The notes below the pieces were generated by a model. That model saw only the letters and a program-made list of their open reading frames with translations, searched no databases and was not told the DNA's origin. From Flavobacteriales bacterium (lineage in GTDB: Bacteria; Bacteroidota; Bacteroidia; Flavobacteriales_D; Crocinitomicaceae), in the NCBI GenBank assembly GCA_947458985.1, contig CANHBA010000014.1, positions 1-20,403 on the forward strand: a DNA stretch of 20,403 nt, given 5' to 3'. A program made the position numbers and the translations under genes. Position 1 is the stretch's first letter; each line of letters starts with the position of its first letter. Positions 13,848 through 20,255 of the stretch are shown in pieces.

Positions 13848-15706
13848 GTTTCATTTATTTTTACTTACTCATTCTTGCACATCCCTATTTGGCGCAATGG
13901 CACCGCTTATTTCCAAAACTAGGACGCAAGTCTTGGGAAGCACTCGTGCCGGGCTACAACTACTTTATCCTCTATAAAGAAGTGCTCAACAAACCTTGGT
14001 GGTCCTTGCTTTTGGTTTTTCCAGGGGTTCATTTAGTGATGTGGATGACCATCAATGTCAGTTTGCTGCGCCGTTTTGGGTTTTATAGCTTTACAGACAC
14101 CCTTCAAGGGCTCTTCTTTCCTTATTTGTTATTTGCCAAAATTGCCAAAGAAGATACTTTGCAATACGGACCCGCTACCAATTGGGCAAACTCCAAAGAA
14201 CTCGAACAACGCAAATGGGGCGACCACATCATCCTTTTCATGGCGCTTCCTGTCGTTGGCCACCTCATCGCCATCATCTTAGATAAGGTCTCCAGAGATA
14301 AACCAGGCAGTAAACCACGCGTCAAAGAATACGGTGACTCCTTTGTTTGGGCATTGGTGGCTGCTGCCGTCATCCGTACCTATTCCTTTGAGCCTTTTCA
14401 AATCCCAACGGGCTCCATGGAAAAAACAATGGTGGTTGGAGACTTCCTCTTCGTGAACAAACTGGCCTATGGTTCTAAAGTTCCGATCACGCCCCTCTCC
14501 TATCCGCTGGTGCATAACATTGTTCCGCTTGTCAATATCAAATCTTACCTCAGCTGGGAAAAAGGCACGTATACCCGCTTACCAGGCTGGAGCAAAATTG
14601 AGCGCAACGACGTTGTTGTCTTTAACTTCCCGTCTGGCGATACCGCCATTCTAGACCCGCGTACACCTAGCGGCCTCATGGGCCACGACTTTCATGGCTT
14701 AATCAATCAAGAAGCATTTAGCCAGTTCATCAATAGCAAAAGCAACCAAAACCTATCACAACTTGACTCCATAGGTCAGCAGAAATTATATGCCGAATAC
14801 ATTGGCGGTTTTGAAACTTGGAAAAATCGAGCGAGAGCACATTTTGCCGCTGGAAATTTCCCGCTCAACTCACAAGAATATGCCGCTGGCATGACCCACG
14901 GAGGGCTCATACACCGTCCTGTAGATAAACGCGAAAACTATATCAAGCGTTGTGTAGGTACACCAGGCGATGTACTCGAAATACAAAATTCGGTATTGTA
15001 TGTCAATGGCAAAAGAGCGTATGTTGCGCCGGGTCAAGCCTTACTTTACCGCATTGAAAAAACCAAAGTATCGTTTCCATCTGTCGAGGAAATGCTCGGT
15101 CGTTATGGCCTTGAAAACTCTTCGGATGGCGCCCGTACCGACTTCGATGCCGTGAATGACCCACAATTTTATATTTTGAACCTCACCCGTCTAGAGAAAA
15201 ATAAAATTGAAAGAGATTTCAAGATCAAGTTGGCTAAAATTCGCTATCCACAATACAGCGATGTTGCTGCAAATGTTGCAAGCACAATTAGCCCAATGCA
15301 GCGCATTTCGAATTTAGATCAATTCCCTAAAGACTTGAATGTGAACAACACCATGACCGATTTTCAGCGCTTTCAAATCCCGAGAAAAGGTCAGCGCATT
15401 GCGATCAACAAAGACAACATTGCTTGGTATAAGCGCATCATCAGTGCCTATGAAGGGCATCAGTTAGCCATCAAAGGAGACAAAATCTACATCGATGGAA
15501 AGCGCGCCACAAGCTATCGTTTTGCCATGAACTACTACTGGATGATGGGAGACAACCGCTTCCACTCTGCCGACTCGCGCGTTTGGGGCTTTGTACCAGA
15601 AGACCATATTGTGGGTAGAGCTTCCTTTATTTGGTTCTCTAAATCACCTTTCGTCAATTCTTTCCTTGGCATACGCTTCGATCGAATTTTCCGCTTCGTC
15701 GACTAA
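13844..15706 (+). CDS. lepB: Signal peptidase I with N-terminal DUF5684 membrane domain and long insertions
   Basis: 620 residues, about twice the size of E. coli LepB (324 aa) but typical for Bacteroidetes. Residues 1-150 form a DUF5684-like membrane domain (about four helices, with WEALVPGYNYFILYKE). The catalytic part starts after a further helix (about 166-179): FEPFQIPTGSMEKTMVVGD (182-200) with nucleophile Ser191, then NKLAYG. A roughly 110-residue insert (about 222-355) precedes RENYIKRCVGTPGD (363-376) with general-base Lys368, and a second insert (about 395-515) separates this from the box E motif YWMMGDNRFHSADSR (565-579). The active site faces the periplasm, where it removes signal peptides from exported proteins such as the secreted products here. 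ATGA overlap with dapB; 2 nt to wbqC. Confidence 0.94.
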   Translation: MSFIYFYLLILAHPYLAQWHRLFPKLGRKSWEALVPGYNYFILYKEVLNKPWWSLLLVFPGVHLVMWMTINVSLLRRFGFYSFTDTLQGLFFPYLLFAKIAKEDTLQYGPATNWANSKELEQRKWGDHIILFMALPVVGHLIAIILDKVSRDKPGSKPRVKEYGDSFVWALVAAAVIRTYSFEPFQIPTGSMEKTMVVGDFLFVNKLAYGSKVPITPLSYPLVHNIVPLVNIKSYLSWEKGTYTRLPGWSKIERNDVVVFNFPSGDTAILDPRTPSGLMGHDFHGLINQEAFSQFINSKSNQNLSQLDSIGQQKLYAEYIGGFETWKNRARAHFAAGNFPLNSQEYAAGMTHGGLIHRPVDKRENYIKRCVGTPGDVLEIQNSVLYVNGKRAYVAPGQALLYRIEKTKVSFPSVEEMLGRYGLENSSDGARTDFDAVNDPQFYILNLTRLEKNKIERDFKIKLAKIRYPQYSDVAANVASTISPMQRISNLDQFPKDLNVNNTMTDFQRFQIPRKGQRIAINKDNIAWYKRIISAYEGHQLAIKGDKIYIDGKRATSYRFAMNYYWMMGDNRFHSADSRVWGFVPEDHIVGRASFIWFSKSPFVNSFLGIRFDRIFRFVD

Positions 15707-15708
15707 AC

Positions 15709-16296
15709 ATGCAAGTTCTTCCGAGCGCTTACTTCCCTTCCCTCGCTTATGTTCGTGCTTTGCTTCAAGACCCTCATTTGGTGCTTGACAACAAAGAACA
15801 TTTTGTAAAACAGAGCATCCGCACCCGTGCCGAAATCTTAAGTGCCAATGGTGTCATTCAGCTCAATGTTCCTATTTTGCATACAGCGAGCAAACAAACC
15901 CTAGAAGCACTTCAGATAGACTACAGTAAAAACTGGCAAGCTGAACATTGGAGAGCCATCGAAAGCGCTTATGCCAATTCGCCTCATTTTGAACATTATG
16001 CCCACGACATTAGGCAACTTTTTGAAGGTCAATTTGAGTATTTACACCAATTCAATAGCGCCATTTTAAATTGGATCAACACCGCCCTAGACTTGCAATT
16101 GCATATAGCATATAGCATGGACTATACAGGGCAAACGCCTTCGGATAAAAAAGCTTGGTTGGGCAGAGAAATAAATGCCACCAAAGCGTACCAACAAGTA
16201 TTTAAAGGAAAGAATGAGTTTGTTCAGAATTTGTCTGTGCTAGACGGACTAATGAACGAGGGGCCGTTGCTCAGGACTCATTTTGTGCCAAGATAA
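15709..16296 (+). CDS. WbqC family protein
   Basis: 195 residues starting at ATG 15709, 2 nt after the lepB stop. The N-terminus LPSAYFPSLAYVRALL and the segment KQSIRTRAEILSANGVIQLNVPI are characteristic of the WbqC-like family (Pfam PF08889), as is the NWQAEHWRAIESAYANSPHFEHY stretch (shown in the frame at about residues 65-87) with its HWR and SPyF motifs. Some members lie in O-antigen clusters, but the biochemical activity is not established. The placement directly after lepB is conserved in Bacteroidetes. The C-terminal 48 nt overlap the convergent propeller gene. Confidence 0.88.
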   Translation: MQVLPSAYFPSLAYVRALLQDPHLVLDNKEHFVKQSIRTRAEILSANGVIQLNVPILHTASKQTLEALQIDYSKNWQAEHWRAIESAYANSPHFEHYAHDIRQLFEGQFEYLHQFNSAILNWINTALDLQLHIAYSMDYTGQTPSDKKAWLGREINATKAYQQVFKGKNEFVQNLSVLDGLMNEGPLLRTHFVPR

Positions 16297-17118
16297 ACGC
16301 ACCACTACAGGATGCAAGGCATTGGCATCGGTAGCGAGTAGATCGCCGTTTGCAGCAAAGCTAATGAGCTTTGGATCGTTGATTTGCTTAGGTAAATGCT
16401 GACGCGAAATAAGCACCCCATTTTGATCTAAAATGAACACTTCGCCAGACTTTGACAACAGGTACAATTCGTTTGACTGTGGTTGAATGGCCATAGAAAT
16501 GGGCTCAAAAAGCAATTCTTTACTATCAAAGGAAAAAAGCGGAACTTGGCTCAGCTGACGTTTGGTAATGTGGAAAGTTTGACAAACGAAATGGCGCTCG
16601 CCGTTTTCCAATAAGTTGCTGTGCAAAAGTAGGATGCGCTTTAAATTGGGATGATAACAAAGTAATTGTTTGGCGCCTTCTTCGTTTTGGAGGGGGTAAG
16701 TTTGTTCGGTTTCTGCTGCGTAAGGGGCATTCAGAAAGTGTAGTTCTTGCGCTGCATCGAGAAAAACAAGGGTAGAATCGAAACCGGCAATTTGCGTCAT
16801 TTTTTGACCTTCTTCTAGGGCCATGAGCGGAACAAACGTATTGGCTGTGTTGTCGTAGCGAACGATATGCAGGGAGTCTTGACTGATTGCAAAAGACTGC
16901 AGAGAGTCTAGGGTAGCAAGGGCTGTAAACGGCTGTACGCCCATTGGAAGGTACTGAGGCGCAGCAGGATGCTCAAAGTCGATGTAGCCTTGATCTTTTT
17001 GAACGCTACTGGCAATTTGCTCGTAGTAATTCTGGATGCCTTCGCGCTGAATGGAACGCGCGGCAATAAACGAGATGGTCGCGAGTACGAAGGAAAAGAA
17101 ATATTGCGTGCGTGACAT
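16249..17118 (-). CDS. SdiA-regulated-like beta-propeller protein, membrane-anchored or secreted
   Basis: 289 residues from ATG 17118. The N-terminus MSRTQYFFSFVLATISFIAA is an uncleaved signal anchor or signal peptide. The rest alternates short strands in a propeller-like pattern. The best match to a known family is the C-terminal third: PISMAIQPQSNELYLLSK, then VFILDQNGVLISRQHLPK and FAANGDLLATDAN, resembling the SdiA-regulated domain (Pfam PF06977), a six-bladed propeller where the phrases are typically SAIAIHPxTGxLYVLS and GICFDPDGNLYISNE. The first 150 residues are more divergent. The substrate and role are unknown. A TAAATTTG box (17133-17126, minus strand) ends 7 nt before the start. 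Its 3' end overlaps wbqC by 48 nt. Confidence 0.75.
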   Translation of the reverse strand: MSRTQYFFSFVLATISFIAARSIQREGIQNYYEQIASSVQKDQGYIDFEHPAAPQYLPMGVQPFTALATLDSLQSFAISQDSLHIVRYDNTANTFVPLMALEEGQKMTQIAGFDSTLVFLDAAQELHFLNAPYAAETEQTYPLQNEEGAKQLLCYHPNLKRILLLHSNLLENGERHFVCQTFHITKRQLSQVPLFSFDSKELLFEPISMAIQPQSNELYLLSKSGEVFILDQNGVLISRQHLPKQINDPKLISFAANGDLLATDANALHPVVVRLSWHKMSPEQRPLVH

Positions 17119-17125
17119 AGCTTAA

Positions 17126-17133
17126 CAAATTTA
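17126..17133 (-). promoter_or_regulatory. -7 box (TAAATTTG, minus strand) for the propeller gene
   Basis: Exact TAnnTTTG match on the minus strand, ending 7 nt before the ATG at 17118, implying a leader of only a few nucleotides. No clear -33 element. Confidence 0.45.
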
Positions 17134-17179
17134 GATGAAAAACAAACACAACAACAAAAAAAGAACGAGAAAAAGGCCT

Positions 17180-17187
17180 TATTTTTG
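17180..17187 (+). promoter_or_regulatory. -7 box (TATTTTTG) for the outer-membrane barrel-like gene
   Basis: Exact TAnnTTTG match 29 nt before the ATG at 17217, giving an expected leader of roughly 20-25 nt. The 98-nt region between the two divergent genes holds this box and the reverse one at 17126-17133. Confidence 0.45.
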
Positions 17188-17216
17188 TTGGAACAATATT
17201 TGTTAGCACCCTGACC

Positions 17217-17912
17217 ATGAAATATATCAGTCTACTTTTCTTCGCCCTAAGCCTTTCCTTTCAAATCAAAGCTCAATTTAGTTATGGAGGAGGTTTAAGT
17301 CTCACGCGTTTTTTAAATACGCAAAGTATACAAAATCAAAGCCTAGCTATGCCTGGCCTCCATGCGCACATAGAAATCCCAAGAAGTGGCGACGTTACAC
17401 TATATGGCAGAGTTAGTTATTTGTTTCCAAAAGCAAACTACGACACCCTCACGAGCTACGTTACAGCCATTAACCCCAACGCCAACCCGTATATTTTAGC
17501 TGTAAATAGCCGCTTCAAAACCAGTTACTTTACGCTTGAAGGTGGGAACAGATATTACATAGGTAACGACTACGACAACGGTTTTGCGGGCTATGGCGGT
17601 TCCGGAATTATTCTCGGACTTGGCACAGTGCGTAAAGTCTATGACCCCAAAGATGTAACAGGTCAGTATAATTGGGAACAAACCCATCAGTCAGACCCAA
17701 GCGAAATAAATGAAGGGCGCTTATTTACACTTGGCGGCTATTTACAAGGCGGTTTGAAATATACCATTCCTGCAATTGGCACGATCTACACAGATGTCAC
17801 GCTCAATTATTTACTATTAGCAAACGCCAACAACAATACAGCAGCGTCGACAGAATACCTCTCGCCATTGTTTTTCAATTTCGCAGTAGGTTTCAAAAAA
17901 GACATTTATTAG
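17217..17912 (+). CDS. Putative outer-membrane beta-barrel protein, unknown family
   Basis: 231 residues with a clear signal peptide (residues 1-19, MKYISLLFFALSLSFQIKA, then Q). The mature part has alternating-strand patterns and aromatic girdle residues, e.g. VTLYGRVSYLFPKANY, YFTLEGGNRYYIG, FTLGGYLQGGLKYTIP and YTDVTLNYLLL, and ends FNFAVGFKKDIY with a terminal aromatic residue, all features of small outer-membrane barrels of Bacteroidetes. I cannot name a family. Stop codons of this gene and the convergent shikimate kinase are 4 nt apart. Confidence 0.75.
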   Translation: MKYISLLFFALSLSFQIKAQFSYGGGLSLTRFLNTQSIQNQSLAMPGLHAHIEIPRSGDVTLYGRVSYLFPKANYDTLTSYVTAINPNANPYILAVNSRFKTSYFTLEGGNRYYIGNDYDNGFAGYGGSGIILGLGTVRKVYDPKDVTGQYNWEQTHQSDPSEINEGRLFTLGGYLQGGLKYTIPAIGTIYTDVTLNYLLLANANNNTAASTEYLSPLFFNFAVGFKKDIY

Positions 17913-17916
17913 TGGC

Positions 17917-18414
17917 TTAGCATACGAGCAACTGCTGCAATTGAAGCAATAGTTCTGCCGGTTGCACATTGGCATCCAAAATGACATCTGCGCCACGGTA
18001 ACAAGCTTCGCGCGCTAAAAACAACTGCTCAAACGCTTGCAAGTCATGCAGCAGTGGTCTGTGTAGCTCTTTTTGAATGCGTGCGTACAAAACGGCTGGC
18101 GGCGCTTCTAAATAAACCACCAACCCTTTCTGCTTCAAGCGCAACAAATTATCCTCAAAACACGGCAAACCGCCTCCACACGCCACAATTTGCAGCCCAC
18201 CAGGCAACTCATCGAGCATTTGCTGTTCTAAGCGTCTAAAATGAAGCGCTCCGTTATCTTTAAAAATCTGTGAAATAGAGCGCCCTTCACTTTGCTCAAT
18301 GGCCGCATCGATATCCAAAAAAGGCAGGGCAAATTGCTGCCCCAATAAACGGCCAACTGTAGACTTGCCACAGCCCATCATTCCAATTAAAAAAATAGTT
18401 TTATTCGCGATCAT
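17917..18414 (-). CDS. aroK: Shikimate kinase
   Basis: 165 residues, normal length. Phosphorylates shikimate at the 3-hydroxyl with ATP in the pathway to chorismate and aromatic amino acids. Walker A is GMMGCGKST (11-19); the substrate-binding aspartates are Asp34 and Asp36 (LDIDAAIE), Arg60 is in HFRRLEQ, the glycine motif is CGGGLP (79-84), and the lid arginine is Arg119 in HRPLL. These match the conserved positions Asp34, Arg58, Gly80 and Arg117 of the family. ATG 18414 is the only reasonable start. It converges with the barrel-like gene and is divergent from tRNA-Lys. Confidence 0.95.
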   Translation of the reverse strand: MIANKTIFLIGMMGCGKSTVGRLLGQQFALPFLDIDAAIEQSEGRSISQIFKDNGALHFRRLEQQMLDELPGGLQIVACGGGLPCFEDNLLRLKQKGLVVYLEAPPAVLYARIQKELHRPLLHDLQAFEQLFLAREACYRGADVILDANVQPAELLLQLQQLLVC

Positions 18415-18481
18415 TAGTGTATTGGCAATCAGCTATTTGCCTTGTTACCCTCATTTTTTAGCAAATTTACCACATATTTCT

Positions 18482-18512
18482 TTGTTGTATCCAAAGAATA
18501 GTTGTATATTTG
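18482..18512 (+). promoter_or_regulatory. Promoter of tRNA-Lys: -33 TTG and -7 TATATTTG
   Basis: TATATTTG (18505-18512) matches TAnnTTTG and is preceded by TTTG at 18481-18484 with 20 nt between, the Bacteroidetes spacing for -33/-7. Transcription should start around 18516-18519, about 10 nt before the mature tRNA. This is the best complete promoter in the window. Confidence 0.7.
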
Positions 18513-18528
18513 CACCCTCAAAACGGCA

Positions 18529-18601
18529 GATTCCGTAGCTCAGCTGGTAGAGCAATACACTTTTAATGTATGGGCCCTGGGTTCGAATCCCAGCGGGATC
18601 A
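18529..18601 (+). tRNA. tRNA-Lys (anticodon UUU)
   Basis: A complete cloverleaf can be folded by hand. Acceptor GATTCCG (18529-18535) pairs with CGGGATC (18594-18600) with one G-T pair, and discriminator A is at 18601. The D-arm is GCTC/GAGC around AGCTGGTA. The anticodon stem ATACA/TGTAT (18555-18559, 18567-18571) encloses loop CTTTTAA with anticodon TTT at 18562-18564. The T-arm is CTGGG/CCCAG around TTCGAAT. CCA is not encoded: the next bases are CTC. A promoter lies just upstream and a strong terminator begins 8 nt downstream, so it is transcribed alone. Confidence 0.97.
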
Positions 18602-18608
18602 CTCTGAT

Positions 18609-18636
18609 AAAAGCACCTCAAGGAGGTGCTTTTTTT
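18609..18636 (+). terminator. Rho-independent terminator of tRNA-Lys
   Basis: An 11-bp perfect stem, AAAAGCACCTC / GAGGTGCTTTT, around a 3-nt AAG loop, followed by a T run (18630-18636). It starts 8 nt after the tRNA. Confidence 0.92.
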
Positions 18637-18687
18637 GTTTAATGGCGTGAAAAATTTATTTTTCAAAGTCATGAAACAAAAAAAGTA

Positions 18688-18708
18688 ATTCAATTTGAAA
18701 AATTGAAT
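18688..18708. repeat. Perfect 9-bp inverted repeat with GAA loop
   Basis: ATTCAATTT (18688-18696), GAA, AAATTGAAT (18700-18708). The right arm runs into the first copy of the 51-bp element. No T run follows on either strand, so it is a poor terminator. Confidence 0.8.
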
Positions 18709-18755
18709 GTGCTTTGATCCACTGCACGTCGATCCAATGGGATCTTTAATCCCAG
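18705..18755. repeat. 51-bp direct repeat, copy 1
   Basis: Begins GAATGTGCTTTGATCC and ends in hairpin TGGGAT-CTTTA-ATCCCA then G. It matches copy 2 (18835-18885) at 48 of 51 positions. The three differences are two in GATCC versus GGTTC and one in the hairpin loop (CTTTA versus CTTTC); both stem arms are unchanged. Within copy 1 GATCC and GGATC also form an alternative small hairpin that copy 2 has lost. Confidence 0.9.
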
Positions 18756-18803
18756 TAAATAAAGCTTGCTTTAATGGATTAAATACGAATTCAATCAAAT
18801 GCG

Positions 18804-18819
18804 CAGCATTGCTTCAACA
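18804..18819. repeat. 16-bp repeat CAGCATTGCTTCAACA, copy 1
   Basis: Identical to 18883-18898. In this first unit it lies 49 bp beyond the hairpin of the 51-bp element, whereas in the second unit it is fused directly to the hairpin. A-rich tracts follow both copies. Confidence 0.9.
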
Positions 18820-18834
18820 AAAAAAAGATCTCAA

Positions 18835-18885
18835 GAATGTGCTTTGATCCACTGCACGTCGGTTCAATGGGATCTTTCATCCCAG
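18835..18885. repeat. 51-bp direct repeat, copy 2
   Basis: Second copy of 18705-18755, 130 bp on, same orientation. It contains hairpin TGGGAT-CTTTC-ATCCCA (18868-18884 region). It ends 28 nt from the stop codon of the minus-strand T9SS gene and so would be inside that gene's 3' untranslated region. Confidence 0.9.
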
Positions 18886-18898
18886 CATTGCTTCAACA
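18883..18898. repeat. 16-bp repeat CAGCATTGCTTCAACA, copy 2
   Basis: Exact copy of 18804-18819, sharing its first three bases (CAG) with the end of the 51-bp repeat copy 2. Confidence 0.9.
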
Positions 18899-18912
18899 GT
18901 AAAAAAGTTCTA

Positions 18913-20148
18913 TTATTTAAGGATTTTCACACTTTGAACCCCTGCCGCAGTAGTGACCTGAAGGAAATAAATACCCTCATTTAAAAGACTCGTTTCTAGT
19001 GTGAACGCTTTTCCAGTCGCTTCTACTGATTGCAGCAACGTCCCATTGGATTGGTAGAGCTCAATTTTTTGTAATTCCGCTTGACTACTGATATGAACTT
19101 CATTTGAAAACGGATTCGGATAAACCTCAACAGTTGTCGGGTTTGCCAAAAGTTCTGGAGCGGAAGCGGCTGGCGGTGTTCTTGTTGGTTGAGATTCATA
19201 GCAATCGCTCTGAATGCGCATCATGTCGAAATAGAGCGCTCCGGTGTTGCTAATGGTGCCTTGACTGACAACCAAACCGGTTTGCAAGGAAACGCCATAA
19301 ATAACAAGCCCAGTGCCAGAGCCACTGATGAAATAGTAAATCATGTTAACGGGGTCGATCGTTGAGCTACCGTTTACTGAAAACGAAGTAACACCTATTG
19401 CTTGGGTACTGATTTTGGTAACCTCACCTGTCATCGCATTCACTTTGCCTAGGTGAATGGTCGTATTGCCGCGTACCAAGCCGTATAAAGTAGTATCGGC
19501 ACAGCTGTAAGTAAAGTTATCGAAGTACTGACCGCCGTTAGGAAAGGTTAAGGTCGGACTCGAGAAAATACCACCAGTGTACATATCTAAACCCACCAAT
19601 TGCGAACCAGTTGAATAATAAAACACCATTTGATGTGGATCGATGGCGCTTCCTGAATAGGCAAAACTCTGGCCAATCGACGTTGGAGAGATTTCAGAAA
19701 TGATTCCGCTATTGGCGTCAATGGTGGCTAAATACATAGCACCCATCAGACCTCCGGTTTGCGGATTTAGAATATTTCTGCGCGACAAACCATACATCAA
19801 GGAATCGGAGGTATTGAATCTAAAAAGATCGAAGTAGCCAGTTCCGTTTGGATTGCTAATCGTCGCCGTATTGGACTCAAGCCCAGTAAAAAGATCGATT
19901 GATTTCAAACCGTTGTCACCAAAAAAACAAAATTGATTGGTATACGGATTCAAGGCAGCGCCTGTCAAATTGATACTCGTTGAAACCGAGGTTGGGCTGA
20001 GATTCGTGGCGATTCCGGTGACTGGATCCATGGTAGCGAGGAATACCCCAGAAGGCGCATTGCGCGCAAGACCGAACATGGTGGAGCCCAATTGTGCAAA
20101 AGAAAAAGTAGAACTTAGTATAAATAGCGTGACGATCAGTGACTTCAT
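18913..20148 (-). CDS. Secreted protein with three tandem ~95-residue repeats and a T9SS type A sorting domain
   Basis: 411 residues from ATG 20148 (MKSLIVTLFILSSTFSFAQ, an ideal signal peptide). An in-frame start at 20187 would put 13 polar and aromatic residues before the signal peptide and is rejected. Three repeats cover about residues 24-116, 118-219 and 221-316. Each begins xxYGLxR (FGLAR, YGLSR, YGLVR), continues LATxDxxTGxxTxISPTSIG, then GSAIDPxxMxFYY, LxGLDxxTG and ends YFDxFxxxxxD, suggesting propeller blades or pairs of blades. A Pro/Ala linker (about 320-337) precedes the type A sorting domain (338-411): EVYPNPFSNEVHI, LYQSNGTLL, LNEGIYFLQVTT and the basic KILK end. It should be exported by Sec then T9SS and attached to the surface. 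Ligand unknown. Confidence 0.9.
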   Translation of the reverse strand: MKSLIVTLFILSSTFSFAQLGSTMFGLARNAPSGVFLATMDPVTGIATNLSPTSVSTSINLTGAALNPYTNQFCFFGDNGLKSIDLFTGLESNTATISNPNGTGYFDLFRFNTSDSLMYGLSRRNILNPQTGGLMGAMYLATIDANSGIISEISPTSIGQSFAYSGSAIDPHQMVFYYSTGSQLVGLDMYTGGIFSSPTLTFPNGGQYFDNFTYSCADTTLYGLVRGNTTIHLGKVNAMTGEVTKISTQAIGVTSFSVNGSSTIDPVNMIYYFISGSGTGLVIYGVSLQTGLVVSQGTISNTGALYFDMMRIQSDCYESQPTRTPPAASAPELLANPTTVEVYPNPFSNEVHISSQAELQKIELYQSNGTLLQSVEATGKAFTLETSLLNEGIYFLQVTTAAGVQSVKILK

Positions 20149-20255
20149 GTGGTATAATTTTGCGTTAAAGTAGCTGAATTTCTTCAAAAGAGATTCATTT
20201 TCAATCCCTTCGTTAACAGCAAAATAAACAATTTGTTCTTAATCAAAAGGAACCC

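Larger units (their letters stand above)
18637..18912. other. 276-nt non-coding region holding a duplicated hairpin element
   Basis: No credible coding sequence: the only long frame runs antisense through the tRNA. The stretch lies between the tRNA terminator and the end of the minus-strand T9SS gene. It holds an inverted repeat (18688-18708), two copies of a 51-bp element 130 bp apart, a 16-bp repeat 79 bp apart, and the palindrome TTTAATGGATTAAA at 18770-18783. None of these matches an insertion sequence end or a known riboswitch that I recognise. Confidence 0.75.

Noticed and set aside
18451..18798. 115-residue minus-strand frame containing SDPAGIRTQGPYIK
   Set aside because: It is the antisense of tRNA-Lys and its terminator; this peptide is a well-known false protein made by reading tRNA genes backwards. 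The frame also crosses the tRNA promoter and the repeat region.
18580..18886. Possible tRNA-derived origin of the repeat: copy 2 has GGTTC-AAT and ATCCCAGC as in the tRNA-Lys T-arm
   Set aside because: Copy 1 lacks the GGTTC match, the shared pieces are only 8-9 nt and separated by a different insert, so chance is a sufficient explanation.
18529..18912. tRNA-Lys as an attachment site with an integrated element next to it
   Set aside because: No integrase, no second copy of the tRNA 3' end in the window, and the neighbouring genes look native. The repeats do not overlap the tRNA.
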